The translations under genes and the position numbers were made by a program. The notes beneath the pieces were generated by a model. That model saw only the letters and a program-made list of their open reading frames with translations, did not search any database and was not told where the DNA came from. Below, one piece after another: positions 27,977 to 38,263 of a DNA stretch of 64,000 bases. Every line of letters starts with the position of its first letter. Within the stretch, counting starts at the first letter, position 1. This DNA comes from Melioribacteraceae bacterium. Its GTDB lineage: Bacteria > Bacteroidota > Ignavibacteria > Ignavibacteriales > Melioribacteraceae. The stretch spans positions 2,637,511 through 2,701,510 of the forward strand of contig CP129490.1 of the NCBI GenBank assembly GCA_030584085.1, given 5' to 3'.

Positions 27977-28597
27977 TTAATCTCTTATTTCAACAACGGT
28001 GTTTAGTGATACAACTTCAAATAATTCGTCAATATTTTCATTACTTACGGCTATTGAGCCATTAGTCCAGTTAAAAGCAAAAGGTAAGTTTTTAAAAATA
28101 AAATTATACTCTCCGATTCCGTGAATACCAATACTTGCTCCTAATCTAGTTTCCGAAGGGGGGCAATCTCCATCATTTGAGACAATAAGCTGATATTCAA
28201 CTTTTGTTATAGTACCATTCTTAAGTGCTTCAGCTGCATCTCTTTCTGTAGGGTAATTCAAAAAGATCTTCTTATAAAATTCGTGATTGTCATCCATTCT
28301 ACACACATTATATGTCCCCAAAGGTGTAACATTATCGAACACAGAAGTTTTTACTTTGCCGCTGCCCTGTCCAAAAACTACCTTATATGATTTTACTAAA
28401 GTAGTATCCGAAAATAAATTCATAGTATAATTATATCTTGAAATAACTAATTGAACATCACTAAGCTTAGCAATTCCTTTTTGTTGCATGGCTTCTTCGA
28501 GAGTCACTTCTCTTATATTAAGCATTAAACCGTATAGGATCATTCCACAAAAAAAAACAATAATGCTAATACTAAAATAAATAAGATTACGAAGCAT
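27977..28597 (-). CDS. L,D-transpeptidase-like (YkuD fold) protein with Ser at the expected catalytic Cys
   Basis: The 206-aa protein has an N-terminal membrane anchor (residues 4-26) and a YkuD-type domain. VFGQGSGKVKTSVFDNVTPLGTY corresponds to the strand with the TPxGxY motif. SIGIHGIG supplies His159, and the motif normally reading GC[IV]A(V/L)xN reads NWTNGSIAVSN, with Ser181. The usual catalytic Cys is therefore missing and the codon is TCA. The enzyme could be inactive, a serine variant, or a binding protein. Its gene is coupled to the BamA/TamA-type gene with 4 nt spacing. Confidence 0.75.
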   Translation of the reverse strand: MLRNLIYFSISIIVFFCGMILYGLMLNIREVTLEEAMQQKGIAKLSDVQLVISRYNYTMNLFSDTTLVKSYKVVFGQGSGKVKTSVFDNVTPLGTYNVCRMDDNHEFYKKIFLNYPTERDAAEALKNGTITKVEYQLIVSNDGDCPPSETRLGASIGIHGIGEYNFIFKNLPFAFNWTNGSIAVSNENIDELFEVVSLNTVVEIRD

Positions 28598-28679
28598 TGT
28601 AAGCCGAATATTGCTTAATTATTAATTTGGTAATATAAGAAAAGAAAGAGAATCTTGTTATTAAAGAAGAAGGGGAAAT

Positions 28680-28699
28680 GGGGCAGCTTGAACTGCCCC
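28680..28699 (-). terminator. Terminator after malic enzyme gene
   Basis: A perfect 7-bp stem GGGGCAG / CTGCCCC (loop CTTGAA) is followed on the minus strand by ATTTCCCCTTCTTC. The stem is strong but the T-tract is interrupted. Confidence 0.65.
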
Positions 28700-28706
28700 G
28701 AATATA

Positions 28707-30965
28707 TTATTTTTTACTTACTGTTTTTGCACCAACTACTGCAATGGCTGTCATGTTGATAATATCATCAACAGTTGCACCTCTTTGCAGAACATGAATA
28801 GGTTTTCTAATTCCCATGAGAATTGGACCGATAACAGTTGAATCTGTTAATCTTGCCATAAGCTTGTAGGCAATATTCCCACTATTAAGATCAGGGAAGA
28901 TTAATAAATTAGCTCCACCCTTAAGATTTGCAAATGGGAATTCTTCATCAATAATTGATGGTACAACTGCTGTATCAGCTTGCATTTCACCATCTACCAT
29001 TAAGTCAGGTCTTCGTGATTTAATTATCTCAACAGCTTTTCGAACTTTTTGGGATTGAGGATAGGGAGCACTACCAAAATTGCTAAATGAAAGCATTGCA
29101 ACCTTCGGATCAATTTCAAATTCTTTGACCGTATCAGCGGACATGATTGCAATTTCGGCAAGTTGTTCAGAAGTTGGATCGATATTTACAGTAGTATCTG
29201 CAAAGAAATATACTTTTGATTTGACAATTACAATATATAACCCAGCCACAACACCAAGACCATCTTTTACTCCAACACACTGAAGTGCTGGTCGAATTGT
29301 TTCGGGATAGTGAGAAGTTAAGCCGCCGACCATCGCTTCGGCATCACCGGTTTGAACCATCATCGCAGCGTAATAATTTGGTTGCTTTAGTAATTTTTTA
29401 GCACCGGCTAATGTTGTTCCTTTACGATGGCGTTTATTATAGAATTCCATTGCGTAATGATCGCATTTATCGCAAGTACGTGGATCATGGATTTCAAAAT
29501 CTTCAACATTGTATTCAAGTTCTTTGATTTTATTTTTTATAAAATCTTCTCGTCCAATCAGAATCGGCTTTCCAATATGCTCTTTAAATACTGAATTGGC
29601 AGCACGAATCATCTTCTCTTCTTCACCTTCTGGATAGACAACTTTTTTAGGATTTTTCTGAGCTTTATGAACCATTAGTCTAATTATTTCTTTCGAAAAT
29701 CCTAACCGCTCTTTAAGTTCTTCCTTATATGCGTTCCAATCATCAATTTTAATACGAGCCACACCCGTATCAATTGCGGCTTTTGCAACTGCTGGCGCAA
29801 CTGTCCAGAGAACTCGAGGATCGAATGGTTTAGGAATTATATACTCTGAACCAAATGAAAAATCTTGTCCGCCGTACGCACTTAATACAACTTCAGGAAC
29901 ATTTTCTTTTGCAAGATTTGCTAAAGCTTGAACAGCAGCAAATTTCATTTCTTCGTTAATTGCCGTCGCTCTAACATCCAATGCACCACGGAAAATAAAT
30001 GGGAATCCGAGAACGTTATTAACTTGATTTGGATAATCGCTTCTTCCGGTTGCCATTATTACATCTTTACGAGCATCAATAGCATCTTCATAATTAATTT
30101 CCGGATCAGGATTTGCCATTGCAAAAACTATAGGAGTATCAGCCATAACTTTTAGCATGTCTTTACTAACAACTCCACCTTTTGAAAGACCAATAAATAC
30201 ATCAGCTCCGGTCATCGCATCAGTAAGTGATGAGTAAGCTTTTTCTGTCGCAAATGCATCTTTGTATTTGTTAAGATCATTTCTTCCTTTATGAATATGA
30301 CCTTTCGAATCAAACATTGCTATGTTTTCTCTTTTAATACCGGCACGAATATAAATATTACAGCAAGCAACGGCTGAAGCACCGGCACCGGAAACTACAA
30401 CTCGCATATTTTCTAATTTTTTACCGGCAATTTCAGCTGCGTTAATTAAGGCGGCACAAGAAATTATGGCCGTTCCGTGCTGATCATCATGGAAAACGGG
30501 TATGTTCATCGTTTTCTTTAATTCTTCTTCAATCTCAAAGCACTCAGGTGCTTTGATGTCTTCGAGATTGATTCCACCAAAAGTAGGTTCAAGAAGTTGA
30601 ACTGCTTTGATAAGTTCTTTGGGATCTTTAGTTTTCAATTCAATATCGAAAACATCGATATCAGCAAATCTTTTGAATAGTACTCCCTTTCCTTCCATGA
30701 CAGGTTTACCTGCATGCGGACCAATATCGCCTAAGCCAAGAACGGCCGTACCGTTTGATACTACTGCTACAAGGTTACCTTTTGCAGTGTACATGTAAAC
30801 ATCGTCATCATGCTTTTCGATCTCTCTACACGGTTCCGCTACACCGGGTGAGTATGCTAGCGATAACTCTCTAGATGTAAAGCAAGGTTTGGTTGCTATA
30901 ACTTCAATCTTACCTTTTCTTCCCTCGCTGTGATACTTGAGAGCTTCTTCTTTTGTGTAACTCAT
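28707..30965 (-). CDS. maeB: NADP-dependent malic enzyme fused to a phosphotransacetylase-like domain (MaeB type)
   Basis: The 752-aa protein carries a malic enzyme domain (residues ~1-420; [31 protein letters not shown], the Rossmann [10 protein letters not shown]). A C-terminal phosphate acetyltransferase-like domain follows (~430-752; [25 protein letters not shown]). This two-domain layout is normal for MaeB, where the C-terminal part is usually regulatory and binds acetyl-CoA rather than catalysing. It oxidatively decarboxylates malate to pyruvate. It is single-gene, with a hairpin terminator after it. Confidence 0.95.
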   Translation of the reverse strand: MSYTKEEALKYHSEGRKGKIEVIATKPCFTSRELSLAYSPGVAEPCREIEKHDDDVYMYTAKGNLVAVVSNGTAVLGLGDIGPHAGKPVMEGKGVLFKRFADIDVFDIELKTKDPKELIKAVQLLEPTFGGINLEDIKAPECFEIEEELKKTMNIPVFHDDQHGTAIISCAALINAAEIAGKKLENMRVVVSGAGASAVACCNIYIRAGIKRENIAMFDSKGHIHKGRNDLNKYKDAFATEKAYSSLTDAMTGADVFIGLSKGGVVSKDMLKVMADTPIVFAMANPDPEINYEDAIDARKDVIMATGRSDYPNQVNNVLGFPFIFRGALDVRATAINEEMKFAAVQALANLAKENVPEVVLSAYGGQDFSFGSEYIIPKPFDPRVLWTVAPAVAKAAIDTGVARIKIDDWNAYKEELKERLGFSKEIIRLMVHKAQKNPKKVVYPEGEEEKMIRAANSVFKEHIGKPILIGREDFIKNKIKELEYNVEDFEIHDPRTCDKCDHYAMEFYNKRHRKGTTLAGAKKLLKQPNYYAAMMVQTGDAEAMVGGLTSHYPETIRPALQCVGVKDGLGVVAGLYIVIVKSKVYFFADTTVNIDPTSEQLAEIAIMSADTVKEFEIDPKVAMLSFSNFGSAPYPQSQKVRKAVEIIKSRRPDLMVDGEMQADTAVVPSIIDEEFPFANLKGGANLLIFPDLNSGNIAYKLMARLTDSTVIGPILMGIRKPIHVLQRGATVDDIINMTAIAVVGAKTVSKK

Positions 30966-31042
30966 TTTTAATCCTCTATTATATTTAAAACCAGATAATT
31001 AGGATAACTTTGTCTTGCTAAATTAGGAAAGTTTTAATTAAC

Positions 31043-31068
31043 AAAAAAGCCGTCTCAGTGGACGGCTT
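31043..31068 (-). terminator. Intrinsic terminator after frr
   Basis: A perfect 8-bp stem (AAGCCGTC / GACGGCTT, loop TCAGTG) is followed on the minus strand by a run of T. It closes the rplM-to-frr block. Confidence 0.93.
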
Positions 31069-31089
31069 CTTAGTAGTTTCAAATTTTGC

Positions 31090-31644
31090 TTAAACAGCCA
31101 TGATTTCTTTTTCTTTATGTTCAATTATCTCATCAATTCTCTTGATATGTTCATCTGTAATTTTCTGAACTTCGGCTTCAAATCTTTTTAATTCATCTTC
31201 GGAAATCAGTTTCTCTTTTTCCTCTTTCTTTAAATGGTCATTGGCATCACGACGAACATTTCTTACTGCGATTTTGCTTTCTTCACCATATTTTTTTACA
31301 AGTTTCACAAGTTCTTTTCTTCTCTCTTCATTTAGAGCAGGAATAGGTATTCTGATATTTGTTCCATCACTTGCCGGATTTAACCCAAGATCAGCAGTTA
31401 ATATTGCTTTTTCAATAGCTTGTACCATTCCTTTATCCCATGGAGTAATTGATAACGTATGAGGATCTAAAACAGAAAGATTTCCAACTTGATTAATTGG
31501 TGTCATTGTACCGTAGTAATCGACTTTCACACCATCAAGTAAAGCAGTTGTGGCTTTACCGGTTCTAACTTTTGCAATTTCTTGTCTGAAGTTTTCGATG
31601 GTTACATCCATTCTGTGTTTAGCATCTTTCACATTATTATTCAT
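31090..31644 (-). CDS. frr: Ribosome recycling factor
   Basis: The 184-aa protein has the RRF pattern: an N-terminal helix with FRQEIAKVRTGKATTALLDG, then VDYYGTMTPINQVGNLSV, and the C-terminal helices with DEIIEHKEKEIMAV. It works with EF-G to split post-termination ribosomes. It follows pyrH with 12 nt spacing, the conserved rpsB-tsf-pyrH-frr order. Confidence 0.97.
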   Translation of the reverse strand: MNNNVKDAKHRMDVTIENFRQEIAKVRTGKATTALLDGVKVDYYGTMTPINQVGNLSVLDPHTLSITPWDKGMVQAIEKAILTADLGLNPASDGTNIRIPIPALNEERRKELVKLVKKYGEESKIAVRNVRRDANDHLKKEEKEKLISEDELKRFEAEVQKITDEHIKRIDEIIEHKEKEIMAV

Positions 31645-31656
31645 AAATGCCTCTAA

Positions 31657-32406
31657 TTAATTTTTTGTTGTTTCTATTTCAAGTTGGTTATTACTTACGA
31701 CTGTACCAACATTTTCGCCAAGAACAAGCTTTAATAAATTGTCTTCTTTATCCATATTAAACACAATAATAGGCAAACTATTTTCCTGACATAGACTTAT
31801 TGCCGTAAGATCCATTACTCGTAAATTTTTCTTTAAAACATCAATGTAAGAAATGTTATCAAACTGAGTGGCAGAAGGATTTTTTTCGGGATCAGAATCA
31901 AAGACTCCATCTACTCTTGTACCTTTAATTATTGCATCCGCCTCGATTTCAACTGCACGCAATGATGCTGCCGTATCAGTGCTAAAATATGGATGCCCGG
32001 TACCCGCACCGAAAATTACAATTCTTCCTTTTTCAAGATGACGAATTGCACGTCTTCTAATATAAGGTTCTGCAATTTCTTCCATTTTAATTGCACTCAT
32101 AAGTCGAGTGTACATGCCGTGATTCTCTAAAGCATTTTGAAGTGCAAGTGAATTGATCATTGTTGCAAGCATTCCCATCTGATCACCGGTAACTCTATCA
32201 ATTCCTTGATCTGCAGCATTCAAACCACGATAAATATTCCCACCACCGATTACGATACCGACTTTTACATCGAGATCTCTAATTTTTTTGATTTCACGGG
32301 AAAAGAAATTTAGAACTTCGGGATCAATACCATGCCCTTTTTTCCCCATCAAAGATTCACCGCTAAGTTTTAGCAGTATGCGATTGTATTTTAATTTTTC
32401 TTTCAT
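31657..32406 (-). CDS. pyrH: UMP kinase
   Basis: The 249-aa protein has the amino acid kinase fold with [16 protein letters not shown] at the N-terminus, [12 protein letters not shown], and the [19 protein letters not shown] segment. It phosphorylates UMP to UDP and is regulated by GTP and UTP in relatives. The fold is complete. Its start lies 59 nt beyond tsf across a terminator-like hairpin, so its expression may be partly uncoupled from tsf. Confidence 0.97.
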   Translation of the reverse strand: MKEKLKYNRILLKLSGESLMGKKGHGIDPEVLNFFSREIKKIRDLDVKVGIVIGGGNIYRGLNAADQGIDRVTGDQMGMLATMINSLALQNALENHGMYTRLMSAIKMEEIAEPYIRRRAIRHLEKGRIVIFGAGTGHPYFSTDTAASLRAVEIEADAIIKGTRVDGVFDSDPEKNPSATQFDNISYIDVLKKNLRVMDLTAISLCQENSLPIIVFNMDKEDNLLKLVLGENVGTVVSNNQLEIETTKN

Positions 32407-32421
32407 AAGCCCTAGAAATAT

Positions 32422-32457
32422 AAAAAAAAAGGTCTTATTAAGAAATAAGACCTTTTT
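32422..32457 (-). terminator. Terminator after tsf
   Basis: A perfect stem of 14 bp (AAAAAGGTCTTATT / AATAAGACCTTTTT) has a loop of only 4 nt and a following T-tract on the minus strand. It lies between tsf and pyrH and probably attenuates readthrough. Confidence 0.88.
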
Positions 32458-32465
32458 GAAATGAA

Positions 32466-33335
32466 TTATTTATTCTCATCACTGAGATGGAACCGGTGAA
32501 ACAATGAAATCTTTGCTTCAGAAGAATATTTTTTATTATACTCTTTTAGAAGATCACCAATAGATTTTGCATTGTCTTTAATGTAAGCTTGTTCAAGAAG
32601 AGTATTTTCTTCGTAATACTTTTTCAATTTACCTTCGGCAATTTTCTCCAAGATATTTTCCGGTTTGCCTTCTTTCTTTGCAATCTCTTTATAAATTTCC
32701 TTTTCTTTTTCTATCACTTCAGCAGGAACATTTTCAGGTGCTATATAATCAGGTTTCATTGCAGCGATTTGCATCGCAACATCTTTTAATATTCCGGCTA
32801 GTTCATCTCTGCCTTCATCTTTCACATTATCAGCTTTTACTAAAACACCAAGCTTTGAACCATGATGAACATAATCTACTAGAACGCTTGCATTTCCTGA
32901 CTCAACTGAAAAGCGTGAGATTTCGATTTTTTCACCAATTTTACCAATAATACTGCTTAATTCATCCTGAATATTTTTCCCGTCATGCGTTAAACCAAGA
33001 AGTTCCTCTACGTTTTGAGGATTATTTGCTTCAACAGCTTTCATAACTAAGTTTGCGAAGGCAACAAAATCATCACTTTTAGCAACGAAATCCGTTTCAC
33101 AATTAACTTCTAAAATGATTCCTTTTTTACCATCATCCGATATTTTTGTAAGAACCAAACCTTCATTAGCAGAACGTTCAGCTCTTTTTGCAGCAACGGA
33201 TGCACCTTTTTTACGAAGCACTTCAATTGCCTTTTGGAAATCACCATTCGCTTCAGTGAGGGCTTTTTTACAGTCCATCATTCCTGCGCCGGTTTTATCC
33301 CTTAATTCTTTAACTTGTGCAGCTGATATTGACAT
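32466..33335 (-). CDS. tsf: Elongation factor Ts
   Basis: The 289-aa protein begins with the UBA-type helix [20 protein letters not shown] and [24 protein letters not shown], followed by [30 protein letters not shown]. It exchanges GDP for GTP on EF-Tu. The stop is 9 nt from the terminator hairpin. It lies 13 nt downstream of rpsB. Confidence 0.97.
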   Translation of the reverse strand: MSISAAQVKELRDKTGAGMMDCKKALTEANGDFQKAIEVLRKKGASVAAKRAERSANEGLVLTKISDDGKKGIILEVNCETDFVAKSDDFVAFANLVMKAVEANNPQNVEELLGLTHDGKNIQDELSSIIGKIGEKIEISRFSVESGNASVLVDYVHHGSKLGVLVKADNVKDEGRDELAGILKDVAMQIAAMKPDYIAPENVPAEVIEKEKEIYKEIAKKEGKPENILEKIAEGKLKKYYEENTLLEQAYIKDNAKSIGDLLKEYNKKYSSEAKISLFHRFHLSDENK

Positions 33336-33348
33336 TTCTATTTATCCT

Positions 33349-34299
33349 TTATTTTTTCTCAGTTTCATTTTCTTCTGAAGTTTCCGGTTTTGTTTCTGCT
33401 TTTGTTTCTTCTTTTGTTTCAGCTTTCGGCTCGTCCTTTACTTCTGCTTTTTCTTCTTTGCTTGGAACATCTTTCTTATCAATTTTCTTTTCTTCTTTCG
33501 TTTCTAAGTTTACTTTTCTAATCTTGCCTTTTTTACCTTTCTTCTTATCTTCAGTTTCTTCTGTTTCTTTTCTCTGTCTTTCTCTTTCAGCAGCTTCTTC
33601 TGCTCTTAATTCTTTAGCTTTTTGGCTCCCTTCAATTATTGCGTCGGAAAGTTCTTTTGTAATCAATTCAATTGTGCTAACAGCATCATCGTTTGCTGGA
33701 ATGATATAATCAATTGGACTTGGATCACAGTTTGTATCAACAATTGCAAATATTGGAATATTCAAACGAAGTGCTTCATTGATTGCGATTGATTCTTTCT
33801 TGATATCGACAATGAACATAGCACCTGGCATTTTTGCCATGTTTTCAACACCATCAAGTACTTTTCTTAATTTGTCACGCTCACGTGTTAATTGAAGACC
33901 TTCTTTTTTGGTAATTTTTTCAAATGTACCATCGGTTTCCATTTTATCAATATTTTGAAGTCTCTTAATACTCTTTCTGATAGTTGAGTAGTTTGTCAAC
34001 ATTCCACCAAGCCATCTTTCACTTACCCAGTTACTGCCGGATCTTTTCGCTTGTTCGGCAATAACACCTTTAGCTTGTTTTTTGGTGCCGACAAAAAGAA
34101 AACTCTTACCCTGAGAAGCTATTTCATAAGCAGCTTTGGAGGCGTTATCAATTTGATGTTGTGTTTTCTTTAAATCGATTATATGAATCCCCTTCTTTTC
34201 CATGAAAATATAGGGTTTCATTTTAGGGTTCCAGCGACGGGTAAGGTGCCCGAAATGCGCACCAGCTTCAATAAGTTTGGTTAGCTCAATCTTAGCCAT
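33349..34299 (-). CDS. rpsB: 30S ribosomal protein S2 with extended charged C-terminus
   Basis: The product is about 316 aa when started at [13 protein letters not shown], preceded by AGGAG. A longer frame to 34332 is not supported by family alignment. Core S2 features include [42 protein letters not shown] and the [19 protein letters not shown] loop. The core ends near residue 230. About 85 residues of Lys/Glu/Thr-rich low complexity follow, longer than the usual S2. It is the first of the tsf-pyrH-frr run. Confidence 0.95.
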   Translation of the reverse strand: MAKIELTKLIEAGAHFGHLTRRWNPKMKPYIFMEKKGIHIIDLKKTQHQIDNASKAAYEIASQGKSFLFVGTKKQAKGVIAEQAKRSGSNWVSERWLGGMLTNYSTIRKSIKRLQNIDKMETDGTFEKITKKEGLQLTRERDKLRKVLDGVENMAKMPGAMFIVDIKKESIAINEALRLNIPIFAIVDTNCDPSPIDYIIPANDDAVSTIELITKELSDAIIEGSQKAKELRAEEAAERERQRKETEETEDKKKGKKGKIRKVNLETKEEKKIDKKDVPSKEEKAEVKDEPKAETKEETKAETKPETSEENETEKK

Positions 34300-34333
34300 T
34301 TTATACTCCTGTTTTTCTTCTATCCTCTTCATC

Positions 34334-34378
34334 TCCGCCTTTTAATCCCATTTTTTGGGTAGGGACACAGGGGGCAGA
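34334..34378 (-). promoter_or_regulatory. Possible structured leader of rpsB
   Basis: On the minus strand TCTGCC (378-373) can pair with GGCGGA (339-334) using one G-U pair. CCC and GGG around an A-tract can form an inner stem. It lies in the 116-nt rpsI-rpsB gap just upstream of the rpsB start. S2-responsive leaders are known in other bacteria, but this match is only structural and weak. Confidence 0.25.
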
Positions 34379-34415
34379 TCCGAGAATATGAATAATGTTA
34401 ATTAATAAATAAAAA

Positions 34416-34802
34416 TTATCTCTTAGAGAATTGGAATCTCTTACGAGCTTTTGGACGACCGTATTTTTTACGTTCAACCATACGTGGATCTCTTCTCAGC
34501 AAACCTTCAGCTTTTAGTCCGGGTCTAAAATCCGGATTAATACTTTCAAGCGCTCTAGCAATTCCTAACCTGATAGCTTCGGATTGACCTGAAACTCCGC
34601 CGCCATTAACGTTGACAAACACATCGTACTTGCCAGCTGTTTCAGTGACTTTAAAGGGGAGAATTACATCATCACGATTATCTTTTAGAGGGAAATAATT
34701 TTCGAATTCTCTTTTGTTGATAGTAACTTTTCCGTTACCGCTTCTTAAGAATACACGTGCAACGGCATTTTTTCTTCGTCCAACAAACATTTTATCTGCC
34801 AT
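34416..34802 (-). CDS. rpsI: 30S ribosomal protein S9
   Basis: The 128-aa protein has the S9 pattern: [25 protein letters not shown] at the N-terminus and the C-terminal tail [27 protein letters not shown], whose final KR residues reach the ribosomal P site. It directly follows rplM with 12 nt between. Confidence 0.98.
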   Translation of the reverse strand: MADKMFVGRRKNAVARVFLRSGNGKVTINKREFENYFPLKDNRDDVILPFKVTETAGKYDVFVNVNGGGVSGQSEAIRLGIARALESINPDFRPGLKAEGLLRRDPRMVERKKYGRPKARKRFQFSKR

Positions 34803-34814
34803 TCAATCTACCTT

Positions 34815-35255
34815 TTATAAACTTAATGTTTCCGGTTTTTGCGCTTTATGCGGATGATCTGAACCCACATAAACTTTTAATTTTTTACCTAATTTATTTC
34901 CTAATTTAGTTTTAGGAAGCATACCTTTTACGGCAAATTCAACTATTCTTTCGGGATGTTTTGCTTTCATCTGCTCAAAAGTCGTTTCTCTGCCACCACC
35001 GGGATACATGGTGTGTCTAAAGTAAGTTTTTAATAATTCACGTTTTCCGGTCATCCTTACTTTATCGGCATTTATAACAACAACGAAGTCACCGGTATCC
35101 ATATTTGGTGTAAATGAGGGTTTGTTTTTACCTCTGATAACGCTCGCAACTTTAGTAGCTAATCTACCAAGCACTTGATCTGTAGCATCAACTACATACC
35201 ACTTTCTATCAGCATCTTCTGTTTTAACAAACCTTGTAATCTTTTCCTGTTTCAA
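34815..35255 (-). CDS. rplM: 50S ribosomal protein L13 (TTG start)
   Basis: The 146-aa product shows RKWYVVDATDQVLGRLATKVASVIRGK, GDFVVVINADKVRMTGKRELLK, HTMYPGGGRE and FAVKGMLPKTKLG, all typical of L13. I start it at the TTG at 35253-35255, because GGAGGA stands 7 nt upstream and the length then fits the family. An ATG at 35336 would add 27 residues without a match. A rare start codon could reduce expression relative to rpsI. It is the first gene of the translation block. Confidence 0.93.
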   Translation of the reverse strand: MKQEKITRFVKTEDADRKWYVVDATDQVLGRLATKVASVIRGKNKPSFTPNMDTGDFVVVINADKVRMTGKRELLKTYFRHTMYPGGGRETTFEQMKAKHPERIVEFAVKGMLPKTKLGNKLGKKLKVYVGSDHPHKAQKPETLSL

Positions 35256-35350
35256 GACAAATCCTCCGTTAAAGAGATTTTTATAGAGCTTGTAAATATA
35301 TTGGGATTCTTTTGGAAAGTCAAGATTCTTGATCAATCAAAAGCTGAGTC

Positions 35351-35383
35351 TTTTAAAAGCCCAAGTTCTAACAGAAGTTGGGC
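35351..35383 (-). terminator. Hairpin terminator after the phytase-like lipoprotein gene
   Basis: A stem of GCCCAA / TTGGGC (35359-35364 and 35378-35383), extended inward across one G-G mismatch, is followed on the minus strand by TTTT. It is 15 nt past the stop of the 35398 gene and precedes the rplM promoter region. Confidence 0.75.
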
Positions 35384-35397
35384 ATTTGTGGTTTATC

Positions 35398-36429
35398 TTA
35401 AGGATATTTTACAAATCCCAGAATTGTCCTTGGAAACTTATCCGTCACGATTAAGAAGCCAATTTCATCTAATTTAACGAGACCTTCCCAATTTCTACTT
35501 GATCTGCTTGACTCTAATTCGATGTAAATTGGTGAAGTATCCATCAGTTTTATACCAGTTGAAGTAATTTTAAATTGAATCAATCTTTCTACAGAGAATG
35601 AATTTTTGTGGGTGATACCAACTCCCGATTTCACGAAAATTGAATCATTAATCGGTTTAATTAAATTTATTTCTCCGGGCCAAAGATAGTTAATTGCCCA
35701 GAAAGTGCTATCGGGTTCAACTTCAGTTGCATCTGTTATTCTATATTCTATTGTAGGGAAATGAATACTTTCCTGAAGAATTAAATTACTAGTGAATTTT
35801 GAGGATGTTGAAGCTGATGAAATATTTTCACCATTTATTTCATGAATAGCATAAACGTTATCATTAAAAAAAGTAATTGCTTCATTTGATAAGTTCGGAA
35901 GTAAATTTGGATTATTAATTTTAATTAGTGTATTGGCATCTACTTTTATTCTTTTTTCGGCAAAATTCATCTCGCCTTTTACGACGTAACTTTCAGTTTC
36001 TGTCCCGAAACTTTCCAAGACAAAATAAACATCATCACCATTAAATATTATTCCCTCATAACCTGAACCCCACTGATTAAATTTTTCAAGACCGAATGCC
36101 TCTAGTTCAATTTTATAGGATGTGAGCGGGATTTGTGATTTTGAATTTATGGTCCTAAGAATTCTTTCTTTCGGAATGTAATAAATCGATCCGGTTAAAC
36201 CATCGCCGAATAGATAAGGGAACTGAGGAAGCAATATTAAATAATCCCCGTACCAGGCTAATCCCGAAATTTCGGAATCCCTTTCTGCAATTTTGCCTGC
36301 GAGTTTTATTTCGAATAAAGATGCTTCCTCAAGTTCTTGAAAATTAATTCGTTCTTCAATTTGAAAATGAACAGTCTCTTTGCAAGAAACTAACAATAAA
36401 ATAAGTATAAGAGAAAAAAATATTTTCAA
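35398..36429 (-). CDS. Lipoprotein of the esterase-like phytase / beta-propeller type
   Basis: The 343-aa protein begins with a lipoprotein signal (LILLLVSC). The rest is strand-rich, with SEISGLAWYGDYLILLPQFPY, GYEGIIFNGDDVYFVLESFG and FNDNVYAIHEINGEN. These segments match the esterase-like phytase family, a propeller fold with a hydrolase-like reputation but little direct biochemistry. Its start overlaps the DUF4412 gene's stop by 4 nt (ATGA), so both are made together. Confidence 0.6.
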   Translation of the reverse strand: MKIFFSLILILLLVSCKETVHFQIEERINFQELEEASLFEIKLAGKIAERDSEISGLAWYGDYLILLPQFPYLFGDGLTGSIYYIPKERILRTINSKSQIPLTSYKIELEAFGLEKFNQWGSGYEGIIFNGDDVYFVLESFGTETESYVVKGEMNFAEKRIKVDANTLIKINNPNLLPNLSNEAITFFNDNVYAIHEINGENISSASTSSKFTSNLILQESIHFPTIEYRITDATEVEPDSTFWAINYLWPGEINLIKPINDSIFVKSGVGITHKNSFSVERLIQFKITSTGIKLMDTSPIYIELESSRSSRNWEGLVKLDEIGFLIVTDKFPRTILGFVKYP

Positions 36430-37055
36430 TTCATGCCCGGCATGCTAAATTTTTGATAATTGCTTGGTATCTCGAACATACTTGCTGGCACACTTTGCTC
36501 TTTAATTTCAACAACTTCCATCGATCCATCATCATTTCCGCTTTTGTCTTTCGCAATTATGTGCATTGGGAAAAAACCACCCGCCGATAAATCTTTATAC
36601 CAGCTCGGCATTTCTTGATCACCCATCGGTATCGACATGAAAATAAATTCTCCCAATCCTTTAGCTGCCCAAACTTCAGTTGTAAATTCTTCATCTTCAA
36701 AAATCCATTTTTCGCAAGAGTAACCAAGTATATCTTTTGTTTCTCCGGTTTTAATCGGCTCTTTGAAATTGCTTTCGGTTTCTTCCGCAAGATCTTCGAA
36801 TTTTTCCATATCAAATTCCATGTACATATTCTGGGTTGGCATCAACATGTAAGTTTTACCCTCTTTGAATAAAACGGCACCTGCCATTTCTTCCATTTCA
36901 GGCTCCATTCTGACGTTCTCACCTTTTTTATAATAATTCATGAACATCGATTCGCCATCACTTGTCATTTTGTATTTGACAAAGCCCTCAAAACTTTGGG
37001 CAGATAAAATGATTGATCCTAAGAAAAACAAGAAAAAAATTTTTGTGAGTCTCAT
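36426..37055 (-). CDS. DUF4412 domain-containing exported protein
   Basis: The 209-aa protein has a signal peptide (to about residue 20) ending ILSAQ. The beta-rich domain carries FEGFVKYKMTSDGESMFMNYYKKG, GKTYMLMPTQNMYMEFDME, and GETKDILGYSCEKWIFED, a pattern of DUF4412 proteins with one conserved Cys. Role unknown; probably periplasmic or outer-membrane associated. It is the first gene of a two-gene unit with the phytase-like lipoprotein. The Met-rich character (about 20 Met) is notable and could suggest metal or oxidant interaction, but that is speculative. Confidence 0.65.
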   Translation of the reverse strand: MRLTKIFFLFFLGSIILSAQSFEGFVKYKMTSDGESMFMNYYKKGENVRMEPEMEEMAGAVLFKEGKTYMLMPTQNMYMEFDMEKFEDLAEETESNFKEPIKTGETKDILGYSCEKWIFEDEEFTTEVWAAKGLGEFIFMSIPMGDQEMPSWYKDLSAGGFFPMHIIAKDKSGNDDGSMEVVEIKEQSVPASMFEIPSNYQKFSMPGMN

Positions 37056-37160
37056 TTCGAACCTCCTTTATTAAATAACAGTTGAAAATAAAAAAAAGTA
37101 ATGGATTAGAAAAATTGGTACGTCACTTTTGTATTTTTAATTACTAAAATTCGGAGATAT

Positions 37161-38198
37161 ATGAAAGTTCTGGTTACTGGCGGTGCAGGATTTTTAGGAA
37201 TTAACTTAGTTCGATATTTACTTGAAAAACAATACGATGTCGTTTCACTTGATGTTGCAAAATTCGATTACACTGATGTACAAGACAAAATTAAAATTGT
37301 AACCGGTGATATTAGAAATGAAAAAGATGTTTTAAATGCGATTGATGGTTGTGATATAATTATTCATTCTGCAATGGCACTTCCTCTATACGAAGAAAAA
37401 GAAATTATGACAACCGGAATTGACGGCACAAAATTACTGCTCGAAATTTCAAAACAGAAAAATGTAAAAAGATTTATTCATATTTCGTCAACTGCGGTCT
37501 ACGGAATACCTGATCATCACCCGCTTTATGAAACAGATAAACTTGACGGCGTTGGTCCATACGGAAAAGCTAAAGTTAAAGCGGAAGAAATTTGTGAAGA
37601 ATACCGTAAAGACGGAATGTGCGTTCCAATACTCAGACCGAAATCATTTATAGGTCCGGAACGATTAGGAGTATTTGCTCTGCTTTATGATTGGGCACTT
37701 ACCGGTCACCATTTTCCAATGATAGGAAATGGTAAAAATAGATATCAATTACTCGATGTTGAAGATTTATGTCATGCAATTTATTTAACTCTTACTCTGA
37801 CAGAGGAAAAAGTTAACGACACTTTTAATATCGGAGCAAAAGAGTTTACAACGATGCGGGAAGATTATCAAGCTGTTTTGGATTATGCAGGGCACGGTAA
37901 AAAGATTGTGGGTCTTCCCGAAATGCCGATTATCTGGACACTTAGATTTTTAGAATCGTTAAAACTTTCTCCCCTTTACAAATGGGTTTATGAAACCGCT
38001 TCAAAAGATTCATTTGTTTCAATCGAGAAGGCTGAAACAGTACTTGGCTATTCACCAAAATACTCCAACAAAGATGCGTTAATCAGAAATTACAAATGGT
38101 ATCTCGGTAATTTGGAATCTTTTCAAAATCAATCGGGAGTTTCACATAGAGTTCCGTGGAAGCAGGGTATTTTGAAATTAGCGAAGATGGTGTTTTAA
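37161..38198 (+). CDS. NAD-dependent epimerase/dehydratase family protein (extended SDR)
   Basis: The 345-aa protein has the extended-SDR cofactor motif TGGAGFLG at about residues 6-13, an IHISSTAVYG strand near 105, and the catalytic YGKAK (YxxxK) near 134. It belongs with nucleotide-sugar epimerases and 3-beta-HSD-like enzymes; the substrate is not clear. GGAGAT precedes the ATG. It is a single gene, divergent from the DUF4412 pair. Confidence 0.85.
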   Translation: MKVLVTGGAGFLGINLVRYLLEKQYDVVSLDVAKFDYTDVQDKIKIVTGDIRNEKDVLNAIDGCDIIIHSAMALPLYEEKEIMTTGIDGTKLLLEISKQKNVKRFIHISSTAVYGIPDHHPLYETDKLDGVGPYGKAKVKAEEICEEYRKDGMCVPILRPKSFIGPERLGVFALLYDWALTGHHFPMIGNGKNRYQLLDVEDLCHAIYLTLTLTEEKVNDTFNIGAKEFTTMREDYQAVLDYAGHGKKIVGLPEMPIIWTLRFLESLKLSPLYKWVYETASKDSFVSIEKAETVLGYSPKYSNKDALIRNYKWYLGNLESFQNQSGVSHRVPWKQGILKLAKMVF

Positions 38199-38263
38199 TT
38201 TATACACCAATTAAAAATTCTCTTTCGGTAATTTTAGATTTGGATTTGGACAATTTATAAACC

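Noticed and set aside
28707-30965. Separate phosphate acetyltransferase gene inside the malic enzyme frame
   Set aside because: The frame is continuous over both domains with no stop or internal start signal, as in normal MaeB.
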